From Cyclobacteriaceae bacterium (GTDB taxonomy: Bacteria; Bacteroidota; Bacteroidia; Cytophagales; Cyclobacteriaceae): a stretch of 64,000 nt of DNA. Shown here piece after piece: positions 1 to 9,145 of the stretch. Location: assembly GCA_026003355.1 (NCBI GenBank), contig BPHC01000008.1:62001-126000 (forward strand), read 5' to 3'. Each line of letters begins with the position of its first letter. Within the stretch, counting starts at the first letter, position 1. The notes below the pieces were generated by a model. It had not been told where the DNA came from. It saw only the letters and a list, made by a program, of their open reading frames with translations, and ran no database searches. A program made the position numbers and the translations under genes.

Positions 1-1710
1 GCTAAACCGGTAATTAAAGGAGTAATTGAGGGGCAAACCTGTACGGAAGTGGATGGCCGTTGTATTCCTTTTGAAGAAGACTTTGAAATTACCGGCCTGA
101 CGGTTACCGGCAGCCTGCAGGGTACTGCCAAACCTGAACCTTTCGGCAAGTCAGCCAGACAAACAGACTCTGCAGTTGCACAGACCGCTCAGCCCGTGGC
201 AACAGCCGATCCGGGGCCGGTACAGGGGCCTGTTCTGGATGTAACCATTCTGGATGGAAAGAACGAACTCGCCAATGAATCATTTTTGGGTTACCTGGTG
301 TTTGCTTTTGTTCTGGGCCTGGTGTCGCTTATAACCCCTTGTGTTTTTCCCATGGTGCCCATGACGGTTACCTTCTTTCTGCGCGACAACCAGACACGCA
401 GGCAGGGCATACGCAATGCTGTAATATTTGGCATTTCAATAGTGGTTATTTATACCCTGGCCGGCACTTTGTTTGCCGTTTTACTGGGTGCCGAGGGACT
501 TAATGCGCTGGCTACCCACTGGGCGCCCAACCTGCTCGTGTTTATTATATTCATCGTGTTTGCCCTTTCTTTTCTGGGTTTGTTCGAAATCACAGCTCCC
601 CATCAACTTGTAAATAAAGCCGACCGGCAGGCCGAAAAAGGAGGCCTTACTGGCATATTTTTTATGGCCGCCACACTTGTGCTCGTTTCTTTTTCGTGCA
701 CCATACCTATTGTGGGGAATGTGGTGGTGCTGGCAGCCGGAGGGCAAATCATAAAGCCTATTCTGGCCATGCTGTCTTACTCACTGGCTTTTGCTATTCC
801 GTTTACCTTGTTTGCTGTTTTTCCCGAATGGATGAAGGGGCTGCCCAAATCTGGTGGCTGGCTGAATGCCGTTAAGGTAACGCTTGGCTTTCTGGAACTG
901 GCCCTGGCGCTTAAGTTTCTCAGCATAGCCGACCAGGCCTATCACTGGGGTTTGCTCGACAGAGACGTAAATATTGTGTTATGGATTGTGATTTTTTCTT
1001 TGCTGGGTTTTTACCTGCTGGGCAAAATACAGTTGCCGCACGATAGTAAGCTGGAAAAGATTTCGGTACCCCGGCTGCTGCTGGCCGTAGCCGTGTTCTC
1101 GTTTGTGGTGTACCTTATACCCGGCTTGTGGGGAGCGCCGCTCAAAGCCCTGGCGGGTTACCTGCCACCCCAGCACACCCACGATTTCGACCTGGTAGCC
1201 ATGACGCGCGCCACACGCGCCAACACCCTTTGCGAAGAACCCCGCTATGCCGACTTCCTTCACCTGCCGCACGGCCTGCAAGGATACTTTGATTATGAAC
1301 AGGCATTAGCCTGCGCCCGCCGGCAAAACAAACCCCTCTTTATTGACTTTACCGGACACGGGTGCACCAACTGCCGCGAAATGGAGGCCGTGGTCTGGAG
1401 CCACCCAGCCGTACTGGAACGCCTGAAGAACGACTTTGTAATTGCCGCGCTGTACGTAGACGATAAAACACCCCTGCCGGAGAGTGAATGGGTTGTTTCT
1501 TCATACGACGGGAAAGTGAAAAAAACATTAGGAAAGAAAAATGCCGACCTCCAGATAACCCGGCTAAACAACAACGCCCAGCCTTTTTATGTGCTGGTTG
1601 GCAAAGACGAGCGGGTACTGGCATGGCCCTACGGTTACGACCGCAGCGTGGATAAATTTGTGGAGTTCCTGGAACAGGGCAAACGCAAATACAGGGAGTT
1701 GTATCCCTGA
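1..1710 (+). CDS. dsbD: Thiol:disulfide interchange protein DsbD (5' truncated by window edge)
   Basis: The reading frame is open from base 1, so the start lies outside the window. DsbD carries electrons from cytoplasmic thioredoxin across the inner membrane to periplasmic thiol proteins. The first residues (QTCTEVDGRCIPF) look like the end of the N-terminal periplasmic domain with its cysteine pair. A linker follows, then a block of about eight hydrophobic segments containing TPCVFPMVPMTV and SFSCTIPIVGN, which hold the two membrane cysteines. The C-terminal domain is thioredoxin-like with the active site GHGCTNCREME. All three modules are therefore represented. The next gene starts about 75 bp downstream on the same strand. 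A GTG at base 49 would give a shorter protein but would cut into the N-terminal domain, so I reject it as the start. Confidence 0.93.
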   Translation, partial: AKPVIKGVIEGQTCTEVDGRCIPFEEDFEITGLTVTGSLQGTAKPEPFGKSARQTDSAVAQTAQPVATADPGPVQGPVLDVTILDGKNELANESFLGYLVFAFVLGLVSLITPCVFPMVPMTVTFFLRDNQTRRQGIRNAVIFGISIVVIYTLAGTLFAVLLGAEGLNALATHWAPNLLVFIIFIVFALSFLGLFEITAPHQLVNKADRQAEKGGLTGIFFMAATLVLVSFSCTIPIVGNVVVLAAGGQIIKPILAMLSYSLAFAIPFTLFAVFPEWMKGLPKSGGWLNAVKVTLGFLELALALKFLSIADQAYHWGLLDRDVNIVLWIVIFSLLGFYLLGKIQLPHDSKLEKISVPRLLLAVAVFSFVVYLIPGLWGAPLKALAGYLPPQHTHDFDLVAMTRATRANTLCEEPRYADFLHLPHGLQGYFDYEQALACARRQNKPLFIDFTGHGCTNCREMEAVVWSHPAVLERLKNDFVIAALYVDDKTPLPESEWVVSSYDGKVKKTLGKKNADLQITRLNNNAQPFYVLVGKDERVLAWPYGYDRSVDKFVEFLEQGKRKYRELYP

Positions 1711-1784
1711 CCATTTAACTGATTTTGCTATTTTTACCTGTTATTTTTTGCTGGTATTTTTTTTGCCCCTGTGGCCCGTGCTAT

Positions 1785-3050
1785 ATGAAGAAGTTTGTTC
1801 TCTATACGCTCTTTCCGGCCATTGCTGTAACGCAGTTAAGTTCGGTTTCGCGTACACCCGGTAATAACACGCACATGCCGTTTTCGTTTACTGTCTCGCT
1901 TCCTCCCCAACCCAATACCTTGTTTGGCCTGCCTGTTGACGGGCATGTGATTATTGAAGACCGGATAAAGCGCAACCAGTTCCTTACCGATATATTCAAA
2001 CAGTACCATGTTCCCGATTACTTCATACAGCAGGCAGCTGCGCTTCCGCGCGAAATCTTCGATGTTCGTAAAATAACACCAAACCGTAAAATTACACTTA
2101 TATGCCGGAAAGACTCCCTTCGCACACCCAGGGCACTGATTTACGAGCCCAACGCGGTGGATTATATTGTCTTTAATCTCGATAAAACACTAACAGTTGA
2201 AACCTGCAGACGCGAAGTGATAGTTGCCGAACGCGAAATAAGCGGCATAATACAGAGCTCGCTGTTTCAAACCATAGCTCAAATGGGTATTACCTACGAG
2301 CTAACCAACAAGGTGGTAGATATTCTGGCCTGGCAGGTGGACTTTCAGCGACTTAACCGTGGCGATGAAATAAAAATAATTTACGAAGACCGCATGGTTG
2401 AGGGTCAAAGCATTGGCGTGGGAACCATTAAAGGCATTTGTTTTAAAAGCGGAGAAAAAACGATATATGCCATACCATTCGACCAAGGCGAAGGCCTCGA
2501 ATATTTTGATGAAAAGGGCAACAGCCTGCGAAAGGCCCTGCTGAAGTACCCCATAGAATTTACCCGCATCAGCTCGCGATACTCCATGAGGCGTTTTCAT
2601 CCCATACTGAAAGTGAACCGGCCGCACCTTGGCACCGACTTTGCCGCACCTGCCGGAACGCCCGTGCGTTCGGCAGGCGATGGGGTGATACTCGAAGCCG
2701 GCTATACGGCCAGCAACGGAAATTATGTTAAAATTAAACACAACAGCACCTATATTACACAATACCTTCACCTGTCGCGCATAGCACCGGGAATAAAAAG
2801 AGGAGCATCGGTAAAACAGGGGCAATGGATAGGCAACGTTGGCAGCACAGGCCTGGCTACCGGTCCACACCTGTGCTATCGCTTCTGGAAAAACGGTGTG
2901 CAGGTAGATGCCCTGAAAGTTGAGCTACCTTCGTCCCGGCCGGTAAAGGAAGAGTACCGGGAAACGTTTAACCGGCTAAAGGAAGAAACCATAAAGCGGC
3001 TTAACGCCATACCAACGGCCGAAATGTTTTTTTACGCTTCCGTCCCCTGA
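1785..3050 (+). CDS. M23 family metallopeptidase (LytM-like), Zn ligand His replaced by Cys
   Basis: The product is 421 aa. I chose the ATG at 1785 because it opens a signal-like segment (MKKFVLYTLFPAIAV); an in-frame upstream start at 1725 adds an unlikely stretch. The C-terminal third is a peptidase M23 domain, which hydrolyses peptidoglycan cross-links or serves as a LytM regulator. It has the HLGTDF metal-binding motif, the central GNYVKIKHN and HLS segments, and GPHLCYRFWKNG. In classical LytM enzymes the last motif is HxH, and its second His binds zinc. Here that position is Cys. Cysteine can bind zinc, and I recall HxC forms in other Bacteroidota, so activity is not excluded. The middle part has an OapA-like look. 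Secreted or periplasmic. Confidence 0.88.
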   Translation: MKKFVLYTLFPAIAVTQLSSVSRTPGNNTHMPFSFTVSLPPQPNTLFGLPVDGHVIIEDRIKRNQFLTDIFKQYHVPDYFIQQAAALPREIFDVRKITPNRKITLICRKDSLRTPRALIYEPNAVDYIVFNLDKTLTVETCRREVIVAEREISGIIQSSLFQTIAQMGITYELTNKVVDILAWQVDFQRLNRGDEIKIIYEDRMVEGQSIGVGTIKGICFKSGEKTIYAIPFDQGEGLEYFDEKGNSLRKALLKYPIEFTRISSRYSMRRFHPILKVNRPHLGTDFAAPAGTPVRSAGDGVILEAGYTASNGNYVKIKHNSTYITQYLHLSRIAPGIKRGASVKQGQWIGNVGSTGLATGPHLCYRFWKNGVQVDALKVELPSSRPVKEEYRETFNRLKEETIKRLNAIPTAEMFFYASVP

Positions 3051-3114
3051 GAGTTTGAAAAAATTGTCTGACTGGCAACACTTTTGCGAGGTGGTTTGCG
3101 TATAGAAAAAAGCT

Positions 3115-5424
3115 ATGAATCGTTATGCACTTGTTCTTTTGGGGGTTCTTAGTCTTACCCGTTGGGCATGTGCACAAGGTGTGGCGCTGGTGTTAAGCGG
3201 GGGCGCGGCCAAAGGCCTGGCCCACATTGGCGTTATAAAAGCGCTGGAAGAACACAGCATACCCATTGATTTCGTAGCCGGAACTTCCATGGGTGGAATT
3301 GTAGCCGGATTTTATGCGGCCGGCTATTCGCCCGAAGAAATGGAAGCCCTTGTGCTTTCGCCCGACTTCCTCAGGTGGATACGCGGCCTGCCCGAACAGG
3401 GGCACAACTATCATTACTACCATCAGGACAACATACCGGGATTTGTAACCTTAAACCTCTCGCTCGACTCTACCCGCTCATTCCAGTTTAATTCTGCACT
3501 GGCCAGCGATGTGTCGCTCAACTACATGCTAACCGAAAAACTTGCCCGCGCCTCGGCCATTGCACGCAATAATTTCGACAGCCTGTTTGTTCCTTTACGC
3601 GTGGTTGCGGCCGATGTATTTACCCAAAGACAGGTAATACTCAAATCAGGGCTGGTAAGCGATGCGCTGCGCGCTACCCAGACAGTTCCGCTTTTTTATT
3701 CTCCCATTAAAGTAAATAACCGGTATCTGTTTGACGGAGGCATTTACAATAACTTTCCGGTTGATGTGGCCCGAAAAGAATTTAACCCCGGTGTGGTGCT
3801 GGGCAGCAATGTCTCTTCCAAAGTTTTTAAAGAATATCCCTATGGCAGAGACGACCAGCTTATTGGCCGGTTTTTGCTGTACATGCTGCTGGACAATGCC
3901 GACCCGGAAGAACTGGCCGAAAACGGCCTTTATATTGAGCCCGACATAAGAAACTACAACGGTTTTGACTTCGAAAAGGCCAGGGCCCTGATAGACAGTG
4001 GCTACAACGCAGCTTTACGCCTCATGCCCGCCATCAAGGCCTGTATTACCGAAAGACGCACAAAAGCCGAAGTAAACGCCAGGCGCAGGGCATTCCTGGA
4101 AAAATACCGTACCGAAAGGGCAGGGCATTTGGTGTTTTCGGGTTTCAACCCGCGGCAGCAGCGTTATATTAAAAGAATTTTTAACGATATACCTGGCAAA
4201 GGCTACCGCACCCTGCAGGAAATGAAAAGCGGTTATTTTAAACTGGTAACCGAACCGTTTTTTGCCAACGTGTATCCTTCGTTGGTTTTCAACCCGGCCG
4301 ACACAGCCTTTCATCTTCACCTAACCCGCCGGCCGCAGCGTAACTTCAACATATCGTTCGGTGGTGTTGCCGCTTCCCGCAACATCAGCAATATTTATCT
4401 CGGCCTTAACTATTATTACTTTAGCCGTACGCTAACTCATGTATATGCGGCCTTCCAAACCGGCAGTTTCTACCAATCGCTGCTGGCAAATGCCCGGATT
4501 GATTTTACCCAGTTCGGCCGGTTTTATGTACAGCCCGAAATTGTACACCAAACCTTCGATTACCTGGAAAGTACCGATTTGTTGAAAAAAACCAATCCCA
4601 TCGTACTTCGCAGGCTCGACCGGAGGTTTTCAGTAAGCATGGGCTGGCCGGCAGGAAACAGATTCAAAACCATTCTGAAAACCACTGCCTTTTCAAACAT
4701 CGACCGGTATTCCAACCGAAAAGCATTTACCAGCCTCGATACGCTGGATGAACTTCATCTTACCGGATGGCGCACAGATGCAGCCATTACATCCAGCACG
4801 CTCGACAGAAAACAATATCCTTCTTCCGGCCGTGCGTTTGAGCTGTGCCTTTCCTGGTTTACTGTTCAGGAAAAGTATATAGCCGGAAGCACGGCCGATC
4901 CATCCCTCCAAAATGTGCCTAACCGCCATTTACAATGGTTAAGATTAAAGTTTTCGGCCGAACAGTATGTTAACAAAGGCAGGTACCGCCTGGGCTACTT
5001 TGCCGAAGCCGTGCTGTCTGGTCAGCCGGCCTTTCGCAACTTTACCGGCACACTGGTCAATGCCCCGGCATTTCTTCCTTTTCAGGATAGCCGCACCCTG
5101 GTGCTCAACAACTTCAGGGCGTTTAGTTATGCCGCTGCCGGTCTTCGCCAGATATTCATCATCCGACCCAATGTGCTTGATTTTCGTCTTACCGGCACTT
5201 TATTCAAACCCTGGGAAACTCTTAACCAGGGCCCGGCTCAGGAGGTTATTCTCAGGCAGGAAAACGATGCGATGTTCTTTGCCGCCTCGGCCGGCCCGGT
5301 GTACCATTCGCCACTTGGGCCGGTAAGTTTAAGTGTTAACTATTATGACGATTCAGCCAACCGGCTGGGCATTTTGCTGCATGTGGGTTTCCTGCTGTTC
5401 AACCGCCATTCGGTAGATGAGTAA
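3115..5424 (+). CDS. Patatin-like phospholipase fused to an outer-membrane barrel
   Basis: The product is 769 aa with a signal peptide ending near ACAQG. The patatin domain follows at once: oxyanion loop LSGGAAKGLAHIG, nucleophile elbow GTSMGG (GxSxG) and catalytic Asp in FDGGIYNNF, so the Ser-Asp dyad is intact. A POTRA-like middle (around residues 330-400) leads into a long C-terminal region rich in alternating aromatic strands that resembles the Omp85/BamA barrel. This layout matches the patatin-Omp85 (PlpD-like) family, in which a lipase is displayed or released through its own barrel. In Bacteroidota these proteins are annotated as patatin-like phospholipases. It is preceded by a 64 bp gap and followed by an OmpA gene on the same strand. 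The substrate cannot be read from sequence. Confidence 0.9.
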   Translation: MNRYALVLLGVLSLTRWACAQGVALVLSGGAAKGLAHIGVIKALEEHSIPIDFVAGTSMGGIVAGFYAAGYSPEEMEALVLSPDFLRWIRGLPEQGHNYHYYHQDNIPGFVTLNLSLDSTRSFQFNSALASDVSLNYMLTEKLARASAIARNNFDSLFVPLRVVAADVFTQRQVILKSGLVSDALRATQTVPLFYSPIKVNNRYLFDGGIYNNFPVDVARKEFNPGVVLGSNVSSKVFKEYPYGRDDQLIGRFLLYMLLDNADPEELAENGLYIEPDIRNYNGFDFEKARALIDSGYNAALRLMPAIKACITERRTKAEVNARRRAFLEKYRTERAGHLVFSGFNPRQQRYIKRIFNDIPGKGYRTLQEMKSGYFKLVTEPFFANVYPSLVFNPADTAFHLHLTRRPQRNFNISFGGVAASRNISNIYLGLNYYYFSRTLTHVYAAFQTGSFYQSLLANARIDFTQFGRFYVQPEIVHQTFDYLESTDLLKKTNPIVLRRLDRRFSVSMGWPAGNRFKTILKTTAFSNIDRYSNRKAFTSLDTLDELHLTGWRTDAAITSSTLDRKQYPSSGRAFELCLSWFTVQEKYIAGSTADPSLQNVPNRHLQWLRLKFSAEQYVNKGRYRLGYFAEAVLSGQPAFRNFTGTLVNAPAFLPFQDSRTLVLNNFRAFSYAAAGLRQIFIIRPNVLDFRLTGTLFKPWETLNQGPAQEVILRQENDAMFFAASAGPVYHSPLGPVSLSVNYYDDSANRLGILLHVGFLLFNRHSVDE

Positions 5425-5513
5425 AGCCCGGAAAATTTTTTGTACTGCCGGCTGCTTCAGGGTTTTTTGAATTTTAAGTATGTTTACCCGTCAAACAACC
5501 CTTCACATTGTTC

Positions 5514-7544
5514 ATGTACCGGATTTTACTTGTTTTCAACGCATGTATATTTGCTGCCGTTGCTCAGGCCCAGGTAGTACAATGGGCCTCTAAAGTGCTG
5601 GAATTTTCGAGCGAGCTAACGCCTGTTCAGTACTCTGCCCAGCAGGTTCTGGGTAAGCCCAATGTGCTTCCGGCGGGCGGACAAAACCCCAATGCCTGGG
5701 CTCCTGACCGGCCCGATCGCAAAGAATTTATAAAAGTCGGCTTTGAAACACCCATGCAGATCAGGCAGATAGCCGTTGCCGAATCGCATAATCCCAGCGC
5801 GTTATTTAAAGTATACCTGTATGATGAAAGCGGACGGGAGTATCAGGTACATACACTAAACCCCCAGGCCATACCCTTAAAAGGCCGCATGCTAAACCTT
5901 TTTGTTGAGCGCACACCCTACAAGGTAACTGCTGTAAAACTGGAGTTTGACGGGGCTGCCGTGCCCGGATACTATGGCATTGACGCCGTTGCCATTGCCG
6001 ACTCCGATTATCCCGTAATAGCCTTTGTTCCGCAGCCGGCATTGCTTGCCAGTGGCATAGTGGTGGAACAACTGGACGAAAATGTGAATAGCCAATACTC
6101 TGAAGTAAACCCACTGTTATCGCCCGATGGCAAGACCCTGTATTTCAGCCGGAGAAATCATCCGCAAAATACTGGAGGCGTAAACGACAAGGAAGACATT
6201 TGGTACTCCGAGCTGGGCCCCGATGGAAAATGGCAGCTGGCCAAAAACATGGGACCCGAATTCAACAACGAGTATCCCAATTTCATTAACACCATAACCT
6301 CGGTTACACCCGATGGGAAATCGGCCGTAATGCTGCTGGGCAACAAATACATGCCCAATGGCAAAATGCTGGCCGGCGTTTCAATAAGCACCAATGTAGG
6401 CGGAAGCTGGACAAGGCCCGTACCGCTTAACATAACCAACGATTACAACTTTAATGAAAAAGCCAACTACTTTCTGGCCAACAACCGCAAAACCCTCATC
6501 ATGTCGGTAGAGCGCGAAGACTCCAATGGCGACCGCGACCTGTATGTTTCATTCATGAAAGAAGACAGCACGTGGACCGAACCCCTTAACCTGGGCAGCG
6601 TGATTAACACCGCAGGCACTGAGTCGGCTCCTTTTCTCGCAGCCGATGACAAAACCCTTTACTTTTCGTCAGACGGTTTCAGCGGATACGGAGGTTCCGA
6701 CATTTATGTGTCGCGCAGGCTGGATGATACATGGACCAACTGGTCAGAACCCGAAAATCTGGGCCCGGAGATAAACTCACCGCTGGAAGATGTATTCTTC
6801 AACATCCCGGCCGAAAGCGAGTATGCCTATTATTCACGCGGAGTAACCGAAACGAACCTGGATATTTTCAGGGTTAAACTTCCTATTTACAAAAGCCCCG
6901 AACCCTGGGTAACGGTAAAAGGCAAGCTGGTAGATGCCACAACCGGCAAACCCATTGGCGCAAAAATTATTTACGAACGCCTGCCCGATGGAGCAGAAAT
7001 GGGCATTACCCAGTCTGACCCCGCAACCGGTGAGTACGAAATAAAACTTCCTGCAGGCCACATGTATGGCATACGGGCCGAGGCCAAAGACCACATATCC
7101 GAAAACCAGAACCTTGACCTGCGAAACATAACCAACGACCAGATAATTGAACACAGAGATTTTAACCTGGAGCCAATACGGGTAGCCCGCATTGATGAAA
7201 ATGCCACCATTACCCTGAATAATATTTTCTTTGATTTTGACCGCGCTACCCTGCGGCCCGAATCGTTTCCCGAGCTGGATCGCCTGGTGAAATTAATGAA
7301 CGAACGTCCGGATATGGAGGTGGAAATAGACGGACACACCTGCGATATCGGAACAGAGGAGTATAACATGGGCCTTTCCGAACGCCGGGCACGTGCCGTA
7401 CAGAAATACCTGGTGCAAAAAGGAATAGCCAATTCGCGCATTGAAGTAAAATTCTTTGGCGAAAGCCGGCCTGCTGTTCCCAACACCAACCGGGAAACAC
7501 GCAGGCAAAACCGCAGAGTTGAATTTAAAATCATTACGCCATGA
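5514..7544 (+). CDS. OmpA family protein with discoidin-like and PD40 repeats
   Basis: The product is 676 aa. The start at 5514 (MYRILLVFNACIFAAVAQAQ) gives a clean signal peptide; an in-frame TTG lies two codons upstream. Order of parts: an F5/8-type-like N-terminal domain (residues ~20-150), PD40/WD40-like repeats with NPLLSPDGKTLYFSRR and APFLAADDKTLYFSSDG (~190-430), a carboxypeptidase-regulatory-like domain (VKGKLVDATTGKPIGAKI, ~445-530) and a C-terminal OmpA domain (~560-676). The OmpA domain has FFDFDRATL and the peptidoglycan-binding signature GLSERRARAV. Such proteins anchor the outer membrane to peptidoglycan in Bacteroidota, often beside type IX secretion parts. The stop overlaps the start of the next OmpA gene by 4 bp (ATGA), so the two are probably translated together. 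Confidence 0.9.
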   Translation: MYRILLVFNACIFAAVAQAQVVQWASKVLEFSSELTPVQYSAQQVLGKPNVLPAGGQNPNAWAPDRPDRKEFIKVGFETPMQIRQIAVAESHNPSALFKVYLYDESGREYQVHTLNPQAIPLKGRMLNLFVERTPYKVTAVKLEFDGAAVPGYYGIDAVAIADSDYPVIAFVPQPALLASGIVVEQLDENVNSQYSEVNPLLSPDGKTLYFSRRNHPQNTGGVNDKEDIWYSELGPDGKWQLAKNMGPEFNNEYPNFINTITSVTPDGKSAVMLLGNKYMPNGKMLAGVSISTNVGGSWTRPVPLNITNDYNFNEKANYFLANNRKTLIMSVEREDSNGDRDLYVSFMKEDSTWTEPLNLGSVINTAGTESAPFLAADDKTLYFSSDGFSGYGGSDIYVSRRLDDTWTNWSEPENLGPEINSPLEDVFFNIPAESEYAYYSRGVTETNLDIFRVKLPIYKSPEPWVTVKGKLVDATTGKPIGAKIIYERLPDGAEMGITQSDPATGEYEIKLPAGHMYGIRAEAKDHISENQNLDLRNITNDQIIEHRDFNLEPIRVARIDENATITLNNIFFDFDRATLRPESFPELDRLVKLMNERPDMEVEIDGHTCDIGTEEYNMGLSERRARAVQKYLVQKGIANSRIEVKFFGESRPAVPNTNRETRRQNRRVEFKIITP

Positions 7545-8239
7545 CCAAGTTAGCTACGCTTTGTTTATGGCTGCTTTCGGTTTACCTGCCTGCCCAAAAT
7601 GAGCCGCCCGTTGTGGTGGCCTCGGGCCGGGTGCTGAATGCCGAAACTAAAGAACCCGTACAGGCCCGTATTACCTGGCAAAGCCTTCCGTATGGTAACC
7701 GCATGGGGGTTATGAATGGTGAGACCTTTAACTTTCAATTGTTCGATAATGACCGCTACGCCATTACGGTAGAGGCCCCCGGGTATGCATCGGCCAAATA
7801 TATGCTCGATCCGGCCGAAGCCGTTGAAGGAAAGATTGTAAAGGATATTGAATTGCAGCATTCGGCCGGCAATGCATCGCGCAAACATACCGTGGGACAG
7901 GTTATCCGGCTCGACAATCTTATTTTCGAACAGGGAAAATCCAAAATCGACCCTTCGTCATTTCAGGAGCTGGACCTGCTGGTAAACCTGATGAACGAAA
8001 ACAAATCCATGGTTATACAACTGGAAGGACACACCGATTACCTGGGCGACCCCGACAAAAACATGAAACTCTCCGAACAACGCGTAGAAAAAGTGCGCGA
8101 TTACCTTATCTCGAAAGGCATTCATAAACACCGGGTAAAAACAAAGGCATATGGCGGAACCATGCCGCTGTCGCGCGATGATACCCCCGAGGCCCATCGG
8201 CTGAACCGCCGGGTAGAGGTAAGGATACTCCAGAACTGA
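7541..8239 (+). CDS. OmpA family protein (small)
   Basis: The product is 232 aa with signal peptide MTKLATLCLWLLSVYLPAQN. A short beta-sandwich resembling a carboxypeptidase-regulatory domain follows (ASGRVLNAETKEPVQARITW, residues ~27-110). The C-terminal OmpA domain (~122-232) has IFEQGKSKIDPSSF, LEGHTDYLG and KLSEQRVEKVRDYL, the expected peptidoglycan-binding residues. It looks like a shortened relative of the preceding gene: both combine a regulatory-like domain with OmpA, and both contain a similar LP-x-G motif before it. The 4 bp overlap suggests an operon of two paralogs arising from tandem duplication with loss of the propeller part. Periplasm-facing, probably outer-membrane associated. 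Confidence 0.9.
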   Translation: MTKLATLCLWLLSVYLPAQNEPPVVVASGRVLNAETKEPVQARITWQSLPYGNRMGVMNGETFNFQLFDNDRYAITVEAPGYASAKYMLDPAEAVEGKIVKDIELQHSAGNASRKHTVGQVIRLDNLIFEQGKSKIDPSSFQELDLLVNLMNENKSMVIQLEGHTDYLGDPDKNMKLSEQRVEKVRDYLISKGIHKHRVKTKAYGGTMPLSRDDTPEAHRLNRRVEVRILQN

Positions 8240-8240
8240 T

Positions 8241-9029
8241 TTACCCCCCTGCAGCCGATGCCAGTGCAGGTGCAGAAAGCTGTTCGATGATAAACAATCT
8301 GCGCAAAAGGTCGCTGCGATCTTTTTCCGAAAGGTTGCGCTCATGTATCATCAGGCTCAATATACCGGCAATTTCCCTTATTCTGCCCGATTGATAAAAA
8401 ACCGAGGCCTGCTGCAACAGGTACACGCTCTTTTTCAGGTTACCCTCATTAAGGGCACCAACAGCCTGATTAAAATAGTCCAGGCCGCGCAACTCCTGTA
8501 CCGATAAAACCCTGAAATAATCTTTACGATATGCGTAGCCCCGCAATACACCCGAAACAGGCGGGGGCATTTGTCTGTAGAATGCAATTCGGGCTTCTAC
8601 CTGCTCAGGCTTACTTACAATGCCGTTCAGCGGGTCGGTGGTTTCAATCAGCCAGGTGCTGCCCCCAACATCAGCCAGGAGAAATACATGATAGTTGGTT
8701 TCGACAATGCGGTAAGAAACCCGAAAATGGTCAAGTAAAAGAGCAAAAAACGTGGTGGCAGTTAAACAATTGTACGCTCCGGTTTGAAGGGCCTCAGCCA
8801 ATGTTGTCCCCTCCTTGAATTGCTTTAACACCTGGCGATGCATTTGCGTGAAAAGCATGCGCACAAAACCGGCTTCGCTGTGCCGGAGGCGCTTTTTCTC
8901 CAGTTTTTCCGTCAGGGCCCGCAAATCGTCCGACGCCAGCACGCTTTCGGGATACACAGAGGCCCCGTGGGCACCTGCGTAGCCCAGCCTGAGTACAAGC
9001 GCTATGAGCAAAATAAACCTCAATGCCAA
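8241..9029 (-). CDS. Transglutaminase-like superfamily protein
   Basis: The product is 262 aa with an N-terminal hydrophobic signal (MALRFILLIALVLRLGYAGA). The core shows a transglutaminase/cysteine-protease-like triad: Cys in GAYNCLTATTFFALL, His in NYHVFLL and Asp in TTDPLNG, in the right order and spacing. The C-terminal part is helical and may be TPR-like (NQAVGALNEGNLKKSVYLL). The family includes proteases and cross-linking enzymes as well as inactive scaffolds, so I give no substrate. It converges with the OmpA pair (one base between the stops) and is divergent from the aldehyde dehydrogenase gene across a 116 bp AT-rich gap with direct repeats of AATGTTAA. Confidence 0.75.
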   Translation of the reverse strand: MALRFILLIALVLRLGYAGAHGASVYPESVLASDDLRALTEKLEKKRLRHSEAGFVRMLFTQMHRQVLKQFKEGTTLAEALQTGAYNCLTATTFFALLLDHFRVSYRIVETNYHVFLLADVGGSTWLIETTDPLNGIVSKPEQVEARIAFYRQMPPPVSGVLRGYAYRKDYFRVLSVQELRGLDYFNQAVGALNEGNLKKSVYLLQQASVFYQSGRIREIAGILSLMIHERNLSEKDRSDLLRRLFIIEQLSAPALASAAGG

Positions 9030-9145
9030 GCCTAATGTTAAGCCAATGTTAACAAAATTACTAAAATATTAATACAGGAATAATGCGCTTAACAATTTCT
9101 TAACATAAAAGCAGGTGGCTAAAAAATGCTTAACTTACTCGCATC

